A DNA stretch of 9,423 nucleotides from Flavonifractor avistercoris (GTDB lineage Bacteria > Bacillota > Clostridia > Oscillospirales > Oscillospiraceae): contig DWXT01000199.1 of assembly GCA_019119085.1 (NCBI GenBank), positions 1-9,423 on the forward strand, given 5' to 3'. How positions within the stretch are numbered: the first letter of the stretch is position 1; the number at the start of each line of letters is the position of its first letter. Both the position numbers and the translations under genes were made by a program. Positions 1 through 5,680 of the stretch are shown piece by piece. The notes below the pieces were generated by a model, which worked only from the letters and a program-made list of their open reading frames with translations, searched no databases and was not told the DNA's origin.

Positions 1-37
1 TGCCATTCAAGCGCTCTCCCAGCTGAGCTATACCCCC
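1..37 (-). tRNA. tRNA-Ala(GGC), 5' half, cut by window edge
   Basis: On the minus strand the sequence opens GGGGGTATAGCTC, the typical 5' end of a bacterial alanine tRNA. It continues through a standard D-arm (GCTC..GAGC) into the anticodon stem CTTGA. The loop begins ATGGCA, so the anticodon reads GGC (positions 4 to 2). The 3' half lies to the left of the window. A near-consensus promoter sits just upstream, so the gene is probably expressed. Confidence 0.93.
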
Positions 38-80
38 ATATTCGCTTGTGCCTTCCGGACTGGCCGACCGAACGAATTAT

Positions 81-109
81 ATTTTAACAGAGCGGGCGGT
101 ATTTGTCAA
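81..109 (-). promoter_or_regulatory. sigma-A promoter of the tRNA-Ala gene
   Basis: On the minus strand there is a perfect -35 box TTGACA (104-109), a 17-base spacer, and -10 box TAAAAT (81-86). Transcription would start near position 74, giving a short leader before the mature tRNA 5' end at 37. Confidence 0.85.
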
Positions 110-135
110 CTGTTTTTTCCACTTTTTTTGACGGG

Positions 136-390
136 CTATCTGCCGAAGGAGAAGAACCCCCGTTTTTCACAGGGCTCACTGGAAATGCTCCCCACCGTAT
201 AGCCCGTGCTGTCGATGGCGCTCCGCAGGGCGGCCTCGTCCAGGGGCTGCTCGGAGAGGATGACCGTCTGCTTTTTGGTGTGGGAGGAGGAGACCTTTTT
301 GACCGGGAAGGCCTTGCGGACGGCATCGTTCACATGGGCCTCACACATGCTGCAGGCCATGCCGTCCACCTGGAGGGTGTACTTGGTCAT
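136..390 (-). CDS. small heavy-metal-associated (HMA) domain protein, CopZ-like
   Basis: This 84-residue protein is essentially one ferredoxin-like HMA domain. It carries the metal-binding loop GMACSMC (Cys13, Cys16) after a beta strand, as in CopZ chaperones and the N-terminal domains of Cu(I) P-type ATPases. Family knowledge suggests cytoplasmic binding and delivery of Cu(I) or a similar soft metal. The tail after residue 68 adds Cys74 and a short FFSFGR end outside the core fold. The ATG at 390 was chosen because GGAAAGGAAG lies just upstream at good spacing. The same frame is open up to 465, but those codons overlap the -35 box of the gene's own promoter. No ATPase or copper regulator is adjacent, so the partner is unknown. 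No clear terminator hairpin follows the stop. Confidence 0.85.
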   Translation of the reverse strand: MTKYTLQVDGMACSMCEAHVNDAVRKAFPVKKVSSSHTKKQTVILSEQPLDEAALRSAIDSTGYTVGSISSEPCEKRGFFSFGR

Positions 391-424
391 CTGAGACGCT
401 TCCTTTCCGCATCTTATATTAGTC

Positions 425-432
425 TTAGCTAA
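425..432. promoter_or_regulatory. palindrome TTAGCTAA at the HMA gene start site, possible operator
   Basis: An 8-base perfect palindrome lies between the -10 box and the start codon, about where transcription should begin. Read on the minus strand the context is GGTTAGCTAAGACTAA, which loosely recalls half of a DtxR/IdeR-type iron box (TTAGGTTAG...). It is placed where a repressor would block initiation. The regulator is not known and the match is weak. Confidence 0.3.
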
Positions 433-436
433 CCAG

Positions 437-465
437 ATGATAGCACAGAATACCGGGAATGTCAA
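437..465 (-). promoter_or_regulatory. sigma-A promoter of the HMA protein gene
   Basis: On the minus strand, -35 TTGACA (460-465), 17-base spacer, -10 TATCAT (437-442). The start site would be near 430, about 40 bases before the ATG at 390. This independently argues against a start codon further upstream. Confidence 0.8.
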
Positions 466-467
466 GC

Positions 468-492
468 GGAGGGCGGCCTTCAGCCGCCCTCC
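468..492. terminator. 10-bp hairpin at the 3' end of the NuoE-like gene
   Basis: Perfect 10-bp inverted repeat (468-477 with 483-492) with a 5-base loop. It contains the stop codon of the NuoE-like gene and ends three bases before the -35 box of the HMA promoter. No T-run follows on the minus strand, so termination may be incomplete. Confidence 0.5.
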
Positions 493-947
493 ACCAGGGT
501 GCGGAGCAGCGCCTCATCGGCCCGGGAGTGGAGCTCCCCGTCCCACTTGAGGCTGGGGCCGTTGAGGCAGTTCTTCATGCAGCCGGAAATGCGGTAGGAA
601 AAGCCGCCTCTGGCGCTGATGCCGCCGGGCTGCACATCATAGCGCGCCTCCACAAAGGCGGCCAGCCGGGCGGCGTCCCGGCTGGAACAGCGGGGCCCGC
701 CGCACAGCTCCAGCCGGTGGGGCGCCTCCTGGGGGCGGAGCCCGGGATAGCGCTTGATGACCGCGGCCAGAAAGGTCTCCCTCAAACCGTAAGCGGCCGC
801 AATGTCTGCCACATCTGCCGGCGGGAGCACGCCGCCCCGCTCCTCCTGCACCTCCCGCAGCAGGGCCACCAGCATCCCCTGGTCGCCGGGCGCACCCTGG
901 CGCTGATAGTACTCTATGGCCTCCCGCAGCGTCCAATCCTGTGTCAT
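480..947 (-). CDS. NuoE-like [2Fe-2S] thioredoxin-fold protein, (2Fe-2S) ferredoxin family
   Basis: The 155-residue product has the two-part organisation of the 24-kDa NuoE/HoxE subunit. A helical N-terminal part (about 5-75) includes the VLPPADVADIAAAYGL segment, and a thioredoxin-like C-terminal part carries C82-x4-C87 and C123-x3-C127. These are the four ligands of the [2Fe-2S] cluster, at the family's usual spacing. In complexes it passes electrons between an NAD(P)H or formate/hydrogenase flavoprotein (NuoF-type) and other iron-sulfur subunits. No NuoF, hydrogenase or formate dehydrogenase gene is adjacent, so this copy stands alone. Start ATG 947 has AGGAGG eight bases upstream. An XRE regulator diverges 132 bases away and may control it, which is inference. 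Confidence 0.83.
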   Translation of the reverse strand: MTQDWTLREAIEYYQRQGAPGDQGMLVALLREVQEERGGVLPPADVADIAAAYGLRETFLAAVIKRYPGLRPQEAPHRLELCGGPRCSSRDAARLAAFVEARYDVQPGGISARGGFSYRISGCMKNCLNGPSLKWDGELHSRADEALLRTLVEGG

Positions 948-1013
948 GGTTCCATCCTCCTGTGTGTTTCTGCTCTCATTATGCGGCAAAACGGGGGAAA
1001 GATCCACCCACAC

Positions 1014-1042
1014 TTGCGGCTTTGCCCCGTACCCGCTATAAT
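1014..1042 (+). promoter_or_regulatory. promoter of the XRE regulator gene
   Basis: Perfect -10 box TATAAT (1037-1042) with a weak -35 TTGCGG (1014-1019) at 17-base spacing. It lies 37 bases before the ATG at 1080. The divergent NuoE-like gene has only a CATAAT candidate -10 near 977-982 on the minus strand, without a convincing -35. Confidence 0.65.
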
Positions 1043-1079
1043 AGGGGGCAGAGTTCATTTCAGAAAGAGGGAATCGGAT

Positions 1080-1544
1080 ATGGTGACCATGGCACAGCGG
1101 ATTGAGGCGCTGCGCACCGAGGCCGGGCTGTCCAGGCCGGCCGCCTCCCAGGCGCTTGGCTTCCCCAAGAACGCCTTTGAGAAGTTTGAGACAGGGCGGC
1201 AGACCCCCGCCAAGGAGCAGCAGGAGAAGATGGCAGACTACTTCGGCGTGTCCCTGTTCTACCTGCGGGGGGAGAGCAACGACCGCACCCGGCAGGAGGA
1301 CTGGATGAGCGGCGCCCTGCCCGCAGAGGAGGAGGACGCGCCGGTCTACCGCCCCGCGCCCGCTCCCAAGAAGGTCAGAACCGAGCCAGCCGCCCCCCAG
1401 AGCGCCACCATGCTGGACGCCCTGTTTGCCGGCAAGGCCGCCAGGGAGCAGTTCAAGGCCATGGTGCTGGAGGTACTGCGCTCCCCGGAGGGCCAGGCGG
1501 TGATCGCCCAGGCCGTTTGGAAGGAGCTGGCCAAGCACAAGTGA
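1080..1544 (+). CDS. XRE-family helix-turn-helix transcriptional regulator
   Basis: The 154-residue protein begins with a Cro/CI-type HTH domain (about 5-65). It contains RIEALRTEAGLSR and ALGFPKNAFEKFETGRQTP, then the closing ADYFGVSLFYLRGE helix typical of the family. A Pro/Ala/Glu-rich linker follows (about 84-110), then a C-terminal helical segment (about 112-152) that probably mediates oligomerisation or partner binding. It has no recognisable ligand or peptidase domain. ATG 1080 was preferred over the ATG at 1089 because GAGGG sits eight bases before 1080. The gene diverges from the NuoE-like gene, the usual layout for a local or self-regulating repressor. Its target and signal cannot be read from the sequence. 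Confidence 0.82.
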   Translation: MVTMAQRIEALRTEAGLSRPAASQALGFPKNAFEKFETGRQTPAKEQQEKMADYFGVSLFYLRGESNDRTRQEDWMSGALPAEEEDAPVYRPAPAPKKVRTEPAAPQSATMLDALFAGKAAREQFKAMVLEVLRSPEGQAVIAQAVWKELAKHK

Positions 1545-1547
1545 AGA

Positions 1548-1593
1548 AACAAGGCAGGACGCCGCCCCGACAAGGGCGGCGTCCTGCCTTGTT
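1548..1593. terminator. bidirectional terminator between the XRE and MocR-type genes
   Basis: Perfect 20-bp inverted repeat (1548-1567 with 1574-1593) around the 6-base loop CGACAA. It fills the gap between two convergent stop codons; the right arm includes the first base of the MocR stop codon. On the minus strand the stem runs into TTGTTTCTTC, a T-rich tail, so it should work best for the MocR-type gene. Confidence 0.85.
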
Positions 1594-2993
1594 CAGAAGC
1601 CCCAGGCGTCCTTGAGCCTCCGGAGGGCGGGGGCCATGTCCCCGGCGGCGATGCGGGTGTAGCCCAGGATCAGGGCCGGCGGCCGATCCTTGGCCGGGGA
1701 AGTGAGGTCGCAGGCGGACAGGGGGGTGACCCCCACGCCGGCGGCGGCCGCCCGCTCCACCAGCTCCGCCTCCGTCCAGCGGGGCTCCATCCACAGCAGC
1801 AGGTGTAGCCCCGCGTCGCCGCCGGCAAAGGTGCCCGCCCGGGTGAGGCCGGTGTCCCGGGCGGCGGCCAGCAGGGCCTCCCGCCGGGCCTTGTAGCGGG
1901 TGCGGCTGCGGTTCAGGTGGCGTTCAAAATGCCCGCCCTCCATGAAGCGGGCCAGGGCGTACTGCTCAAAGGAGGGGACGGTGGAGGAGTAGAACCAGAA
2001 GTCCCGCCGCCACTTTTCCAGCAGGTGCGGGGGGAGCACCATGTAGCTGATGCGCAGGGAGGGGGCCAGGCTCTTGGCGAAGGTGTTCAGGTAGATCACC
2101 CGCTCCCCGCCGTCCAGGCTCTGGAGGGCGGGGATGGGCCGGCCGGAGAAGCGGAACTCGCTGTCGTAGTCGTCCTCCAGGATGTAGCGCCCGGGCTGTT
2201 CCGCCGCCCAGCGCAGCAGGGCCTGCCGCCGGGCCACCGGCATGATGATGCCCAGGGGGTAGTGGTGGGAGGGGGTCACGTGCACCACCCGCACCGCCCG
2301 CTCCCGCACCACATCCACCCGCAGGCCCTGGCCGTCCAGAGGGATGGGGCGCACCACGGCGCCGCAGCTGGTGAGGATCCGGTGGGGCTTGGCGTAGCCG
2401 GGATCCTCCACGCCGTATCCTCCGTCCCGGCCCAGCAGCTGCACCAGAAAGGCGAGCAGCGTCTCCGAGCCCGCCCCCACCACGATCTGCTCCGGAGCCG
2501 CCCGGATGCCGCGAAAGCGGTACAGGTGCTCGGCGATGGCCCGGCGCAGCTCCGGCACGCCCTGTGGGTGGGAGGAGGCCAGCAGGGAGTCTGCCCGGGC
2601 GGAGAGCACCTCCCGCATGAGCTTGGCCCAGGTGGAGAAGGGGAACAGGCCGGTGTCCACGCCGCTGGTGGAGAAGTCGTAGGGGAGGGAGGGCTTCGCC
2701 TGGAGGGGCTCCGCCGGGGGGAGCGGGGACGCGGCCGGCCGGTGCTCCTCCTGCACCGCCTGGACAAAAAAGCCCCGCTTGGGCTCGGAGCGGAGGTAGC
2801 CCTCCGCCAGCAGCTGGCCGTAGGCCCCCTCCACCGTCACCACGCTGATTTTCAGGTGGGCGGCCAGGGCCCGCTTGGAGGGCAGCCGCTCCCCGGCCCG
2901 CAGCCGTCCCCCCTCGATCTCGTCCCGGATGTAGCGGTAGAGCTGCTCGTAGAGGGGGCGGCGGCCGGCGCTGTCCAAAATGGGGGTGAACAT
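1593..2993 (-). CDS. MocR/PdxR-type regulator: GntR HTH fused to a fold-type I aminotransferase domain
   Basis: The 466-residue protein has a GntR winged HTH (about 10-78: PLYEQLYRYIRDEI, GERLPSKRALAAHL, VTVEGAYGQLLAEGYL). A proline-rich linker (about 85-103) leads to a complete aminotransferase-like domain (about 107-466). Conserved PLP positions are visible: Asp275-Tyr276 in LEDDYDSEF and the Schiff-base lysine Lys307 in NTFAKSLAP. MocR regulators bind PLP and control pyridoxal, GABA, taurine or amino-acid genes. The name PdxR is not justified because no pdxS/pdxT lies beside it. The second ATG (2993) was chosen: the GGAG at 3002-3005 is eight bases from it but only two bases from the ATG at 2999. 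It diverges from sigG. Confidence 0.88.
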   Translation of the reverse strand: MFTPILDSAGRRPLYEQLYRYIRDEIEGGRLRAGERLPSKRALAAHLKISVVTVEGAYGQLLAEGYLRSEPKRGFFVQAVQEEHRPAASPLPPAEPLQAKPSLPYDFSTSGVDTGLFPFSTWAKLMREVLSARADSLLASSHPQGVPELRRAIAEHLYRFRGIRAAPEQIVVGAGSETLLAFLVQLLGRDGGYGVEDPGYAKPHRILTSCGAVVRPIPLDGQGLRVDVVRERAVRVVHVTPSHHYPLGIIMPVARRQALLRWAAEQPGRYILEDDYDSEFRFSGRPIPALQSLDGGERVIYLNTFAKSLAPSLRISYMVLPPHLLEKWRRDFWFYSSTVPSFEQYALARFMEGGHFERHLNRSRTRYKARREALLAAARDTGLTRAGTFAGGDAGLHLLLWMEPRWTEAELVERAAAAGVGVTPLSACDLTSPAKDRPPALILGYTRIAAGDMAPALRRLKDAWGF

Positions 2994-3032
2994 GGGCATC
3001 TCTCCAATCTGACCTGGCAGTCTTTTGAGAAA

Positions 3033-3061
3033 AGCATATCACAGGCCATGCCAAAGCGCAA
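3033..3061 (-). promoter_or_regulatory. promoter of the MocR-type regulator gene
   Basis: On the minus strand, -35 TTGCGC (3056-3061), 17-base spacer, and -10 TATGCT (3033-3038) preceded by TGA, that is, an extended -10. The start site would be near 3026, about 33 bases before the chosen ATG. Confidence 0.6.
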
Positions 3062-3123
3062 GGCGGCCGGAAAAATCCATCGAAAACCGTCCCACGATAA
3101 AAAATATAGGCCGCCCGGCCGCC
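3062..3123. repeat. 9-bp GC inverted repeat flanking an A/T-rich block in the mocR-sigG divergent region
   Basis: GGCGGCCGG (3062-3070) and CCGGCCGCC (3115-3123) are perfect inverted repeats. They enclose 44 bases that are unusually A/T-rich for this DNA (AAAAATCC, GATAAAAAATATAG). The left arm starts next to the -35 box of the MocR promoter, and the right arm ends next to the putative sigG -35 element. It could be an operator pair or a DNA loop site, but no protein can be assigned. Confidence 0.4.
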
Positions 3124-3152
3124 GTATGAAAGCCCCCGCCCCGGACATACTG
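3124..3152 (+). promoter_or_regulatory. candidate sporulation (SigG/SigF-type) promoter of sigG
   Basis: GTATG (3124-3128) and CATACTG (3146-3152), 17 bases apart, resemble the forespore sigma consensus as known from Bacillus (about GNATR, 17-18 bases, CATNMTA). No good sigma-A promoter was seen in the gap. This would fit the known autoregulation of sigG. It rests on a single short match. Confidence 0.45.
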
Positions 3153-3184
3153 AACACAGATTCAGCGGTCAGGGAGGCAGCGGT

Positions 3185-3955
3185 ATGCAGGGAAAGGTTG
3201 AGATCTGCGGGGTCAACACGTCCAAGCTGAAGGTGCTCAAAAACGAGGAGACCATGGAGCTGCTCCGCCGCACCAAGCAGGGGGATATGGCCGCCCGGGA
3301 GGAGCTGATCGCCGGCAACCTGCGCCTGGTGCTGTCGGTGATCCAGAAGTTCGCCAACCGGGGGGAGAACCTGGACGATCTGTTCCAGGTGGGGTGCATC
3401 GGCCTCATCAAGGCCATCGACAACTTCAACACCGACCTGGATGTGCGCTTCTCCACCTACGGCGTGCCCATGATCATCGGGGAAATCCGCCGGTACCTGC
3501 GGGACAATTCCACCCTGCGGGTGTCCCGCTCCATGCGGGACACGGCCTACAAGGTGCTCCAGGCCAAGGAGAAGTTCCTGGCCGAGCACCAGCGGGAGCC
3601 CAGTATTGAGGAGATCGCCAAAGAGCTGGAGCTGAAGCGGGAGGACGTGGTGTTTGCCCTGGACGCCATTGTGGATCCGGTATCCCTCTATGAGCCGGTG
3701 TACTCCGACGGGGGCGACACCATCTGCGTCATGGATCAGGTGAAGGACTCCAAAAACACCGACGAGAGCTGGCTGGAGCGCATCGCCCTCAAGGAGGCCA
3801 TGAACCGCCTGTCGGAGCGGGAGCGGCACATCCTCAACCTGCGCTTTTTTGAGGGCAAGACCCAGATGGAGGTGTCCGCCGAGGTGGGCATCTCCCAGGC
3901 CCAGGTATCCCGCCTGGAAAAGAGCGCCATCAATCAGATCAAAAAGAATATTTAG
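3185..3955 (+). CDS. sigG: RNA polymerase forespore sigma factor SigG
   Basis: This 256-residue sigma-70 family protein matches SigG along its full length (Bacillus SigG is about 260 residues). It starts with the SigG signature KVEICGVNTSKLKVLKN. Region 2 (about 41-108) includes DDLFQVGCIGLIKAIDNF and PMIIGEIRRYLRDN, region 3 spans about 115-190, and the region 4 HTH (about 203-252) contains KTQMEVSAEVGISQAQVSRLEKSA. SigG directs late forespore genes such as small acid-soluble spore proteins and germination genes. Asn45, reported to mark SigF/SigG-type sigmas as targets of the anti-sigma factor CsfB/Gin, is present. GGGAGG lies upstream at good spacing. sigG is often found after spoIIGA-sigE, but those genes are not beside it here; MocR diverges from it and a diguanylate cyclase follows under its own promoter. 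Confidence 0.96.
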   Translation: MQGKVEICGVNTSKLKVLKNEETMELLRRTKQGDMAAREELIAGNLRLVLSVIQKFANRGENLDDLFQVGCIGLIKAIDNFNTDLDVRFSTYGVPMIIGEIRRYLRDNSTLRVSRSMRDTAYKVLQAKEKFLAEHQREPSIEEIAKELELKREDVVFALDAIVDPVSLYEPVYSDGGDTICVMDQVKDSKNTDESWLERIALKEAMNRLSERERHILNLRFFEGKTQMEVSAEVGISQAQVSRLEKSAINQIKKNI

Positions 3956-3977
3956 GCCATCTGACGCCTGTTGACAG

Positions 3978-4015
3978 CAAAGCCCCTGCCAGCCCAAAAG
4001 CCGGCAGGGGCTTTG
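3978..4015 (+). terminator. intrinsic terminator after sigG
   Basis: 13-bp perfect stem (3978-3990 with 4003-4015) with a 12-base loop, 22 bases after the sigG stop. The U-tract is short (CTTTGTT), but the stem is long and stable. Confidence 0.75.
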
Positions 4016-4077
4016 TTCGCGCCCTGGGTTCTATCCGGCCGGCGCGGGGCTGCCCCCTGCAGGCAATCATGCCCGCG

Positions 4078-4110
4078 GGGGTTGGCAGGGAATGATTCCT
4101 ATGCTAAAAT
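4078..4110 (+). promoter_or_regulatory. promoter of the diguanylate cyclase gene, sharing a 13-base block with the downstream operon promoter
   Basis: -35 TTGGCA (4082-4087), 17-base spacer, and -10 TAAAAT (4105-4110) preceded by TGC, an extended -10. The 13 bases 4078-4090 recur exactly at 5614-5626 in the next promoter. The spacer holds a small palindrome, GGAATGATTCC (4089-4099). Transcription should begin near 4117, so ATG codons at 4092 and 4101 cannot be the start. Confidence 0.78.
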
Positions 4111-4151
4111 ATATATTATGTATAAAAGATGGAGGGGGGGAGGAACGCATC

Positions 4152-5585
4152 GTGGAGGTTTTGCAAAAGCGAAAAGGCGGCGCTGTCCGCTGGTATCTGC
4201 TGGGAACCCTGGTGGCACTGGAGCTGCTGATGTCCTTCTCTTTCCTGGGGTATTTCCACATGGAGCCGATCTCCATCACCACCGCCTACCTTCCGGTTCT
4301 GCTGGCCGGTGCGGTGCTGGGGCCGCTGGATGCCCTGACTGTGGGGACGGTTTTCGGCCTGGCCAGCATGTGGAAGGCCTCCGCCAGCTATACCATGGCC
4401 TTCGATCAGCTCTTTTCCCCCATTATGAGCGGCAACCCGGTGGGCAGCATTTTTCTCAGCGTGGTCAGCCGGGCCCTGTTCGGCCTGCTGACCGGCCTGC
4501 TCTATGCCGCGGCCCGGCGGGCACGGCACCCGGCTGTCTGGGTGGGGGTGATCACCTATTTTGGGCGGCATATCCATTCCGCACTGGTCTACAGCATGAT
4601 GTGGCTCTTTTTCCCGGAGACGGGCTACACCCCTGCCGATTCCTTCCAGACCCTGCTGTCCTGGGACGGAGCGCTCTCCAATCTGCTGCAGGCCGGGCTG
4701 ATTCTGCTGCTCTGGAGCCTGATGCGCACCAAGACCTGGGGCAAATTTGTACAGCGGGTGGAGGGCGCGCAGGTCGCCCAGATGTCGGAGCGCTACCACG
4801 TCCTGTCCCTGGTGGGCATGATCCTTCTGGCGTTTTTCTCCTCTGTGGCGGTGGCGCTGTATTTTGTTCACCGGATGTCCTCGGCACTGAGCCAGAAGGG
4901 GATCTCCATCCCGGAGGACGGATATGCGGATCTGGTGCACCTGCAGATCCAGTTCCTGTTCGGCATCCTCGCCATGATGGCGCTGGTGATCATTTTCCTG
5001 ATCTTCAACCGCCGTTATACCACCTACATCAACCGGGAGGCCAGGATGGACGCCCTCACTGGCGTGCTGACCCGCAAGGCATTTTTCCCGGCCTGCGAGA
5101 AGCTCCTGAAGCGGTTCGACGGAGCGGAGGGCGCTGCCGGCTACTTCCTCATGGTGGATCTGGATCAGTTCAAGGAGATCAACGACCTCTACGGGCATCC
5201 GGAGGGGGATCGGGCCCTGAAGGAGGCGGCCACGGCCATGAAGCTGCTCTTCGGCAAGGACAGCCTGATCGGCCGGATGGGCGGCGACGAGTTCGCCCTG
5301 CTGGTCTATGTCCCGGTGAGCCGGATGGAGATAGAGGATCGGATGCGGCAGCTGATTGACTGCATCGAGCGCATTCACATTGGAGACTCCCACATGTCCT
5401 GCATCATCGGCGCCCAGCCGGTGCTCCGTCCCGGGCCGGCGGAAGCGCTGTACCGGGAGGCGGACGGGCTGCTCTATCAGGCCAAAAACCGGGGGAAGCG
5501 GCAGTACGTGGTCGGCCCGGAGGGAGAGAGGGCCTGCGGCGCACCGGAGAGCCCGCGGAAGGAGCGCGTCAAGGATCCGCCCTGA
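4152..5585 (+). CDS. membrane diguanylate cyclase: ECF S-component-like N-terminal domain plus GGDEF
   Basis: The 477-residue protein has about six hydrophobic segments (roughly 13-190). Their features (LPVLLAGAVLGPLDALTVG, NPVGSIFLSVVSRALFGLL) resemble the substrate-binding S component of ECF vitamin transporters. Two more segments follow (about 214-238 and 264-287) around a short loop, then a GGDEF domain (about 296-455). The cyclase site looks complete: DALTGVLTR, metal Asp336 in MVDLDQFKEIND, and MGGDEF with GGDEF at 377-381. It should make cyclic di-GMP from two GTP at the membrane. The inhibitory RxxD I-site is absent; those positions are Gly368 and Ser371. GTG 4152 was chosen because GGGGGAGG lies eight bases upstream and the promoter excludes earlier ATGs. 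The ligand is unknown. Confidence 0.85.
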   Translation: MEVLQKRKGGAVRWYLLGTLVALELLMSFSFLGYFHMEPISITTAYLPVLLAGAVLGPLDALTVGTVFGLASMWKASASYTMAFDQLFSPIMSGNPVGSIFLSVVSRALFGLLTGLLYAAARRARHPAVWVGVITYFGRHIHSALVYSMMWLFFPETGYTPADSFQTLLSWDGALSNLLQAGLILLLWSLMRTKTWGKFVQRVEGAQVAQMSERYHVLSLVGMILLAFFSSVAVALYFVHRMSSALSQKGISIPEDGYADLVHLQIQFLFGILAMMALVIIFLIFNRRYTTYINREARMDALTGVLTRKAFFPACEKLLKRFDGAEGAAGYFLMVDLDQFKEINDLYGHPEGDRALKEAATAMKLLFGKDSLIGRMGGDEFALLVYVPVSRMEIEDRMRQLIDCIERIHIGDSHMSCIIGAQPVLRPGPAEALYREADGLLYQAKNRGKRQYVVGPEGERACGAPESPRKERVKDPP

Positions 5586-5590
5586 TGCCG

Positions 5591-5614
5591 CGCCGGCGGA
5601 AAAACCTGCCGGCG
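5591..5614 (+). terminator. hairpin after the diguanylate cyclase gene
   Basis: CGCCGGC (5591-5597) pairs with GCCGGCG (5608-5614), and inner GG/CC pairing closes an AAAAA loop with one bulged T. It begins five bases after the stop and ends three bases before the next -35 box. No T-run follows, so it may only attenuate read-through. Confidence 0.5.
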
Positions 5615-5646
5615 GGGTTGGCAGGGCGGATTTTCCATGATAGAAT
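5614..5646 (+). promoter_or_regulatory. promoter of the OCD-like/Cys-rich operon
   Basis: -35 TTGGCA (5618-5623), 17-base spacer, and -10 TAGAAT (5641-5646) preceded by TGA, an extended -10. From the -35 to the -10 box it matches the cyclase promoter (4082-4110) at 20 of 29 positions with identical spacing. The start site would be near 5653, leaving a leader of under 30 bases and no room for a riboswitch. Confidence 0.78.
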
Positions 5647-5680
5647 GGACAGGAGAAAACGAAAGAAAGGGGATTCTGTT

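Noticed and set aside
1593..2993. Naming the MocR-type protein PdxR
   Set aside because: No pdxS/pdxT genes are beside it; the MocR family has many targets and the sequence does not decide.
1917..3230. Long open frame of 437 codons on the plus strand opposite the MocR gene
   Set aside because: Composition is Gly/His/Leu/Val-rich with no family motif. It is the mirror of a well-supported gene in GC-rich DNA and overlaps the divergent promoter region.
4092..4151. Upstream ATG starts (4092, 4101) for the diguanylate cyclase
   Set aside because: They lie between or beside the -35 and -10 boxes, before the likely transcription start, and lack a ribosome site. GTG 4152 has a strong one.
3956..4151. 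Possible riboswitch (for example cyclic di-GMP) ahead of the cyclase gene
   Set aside because: The leader between the predicted start site and the GTG is only about 35 bases, and the upstream part is a terminator; no conserved aptamer core was seen.
4116..5393. Long open frame on the minus strand opposite the diguanylate cyclase gene
   Set aside because: Rich in His, Gln and Gly with no recognisable domain; an antisense shadow of a gene with clear motifs.
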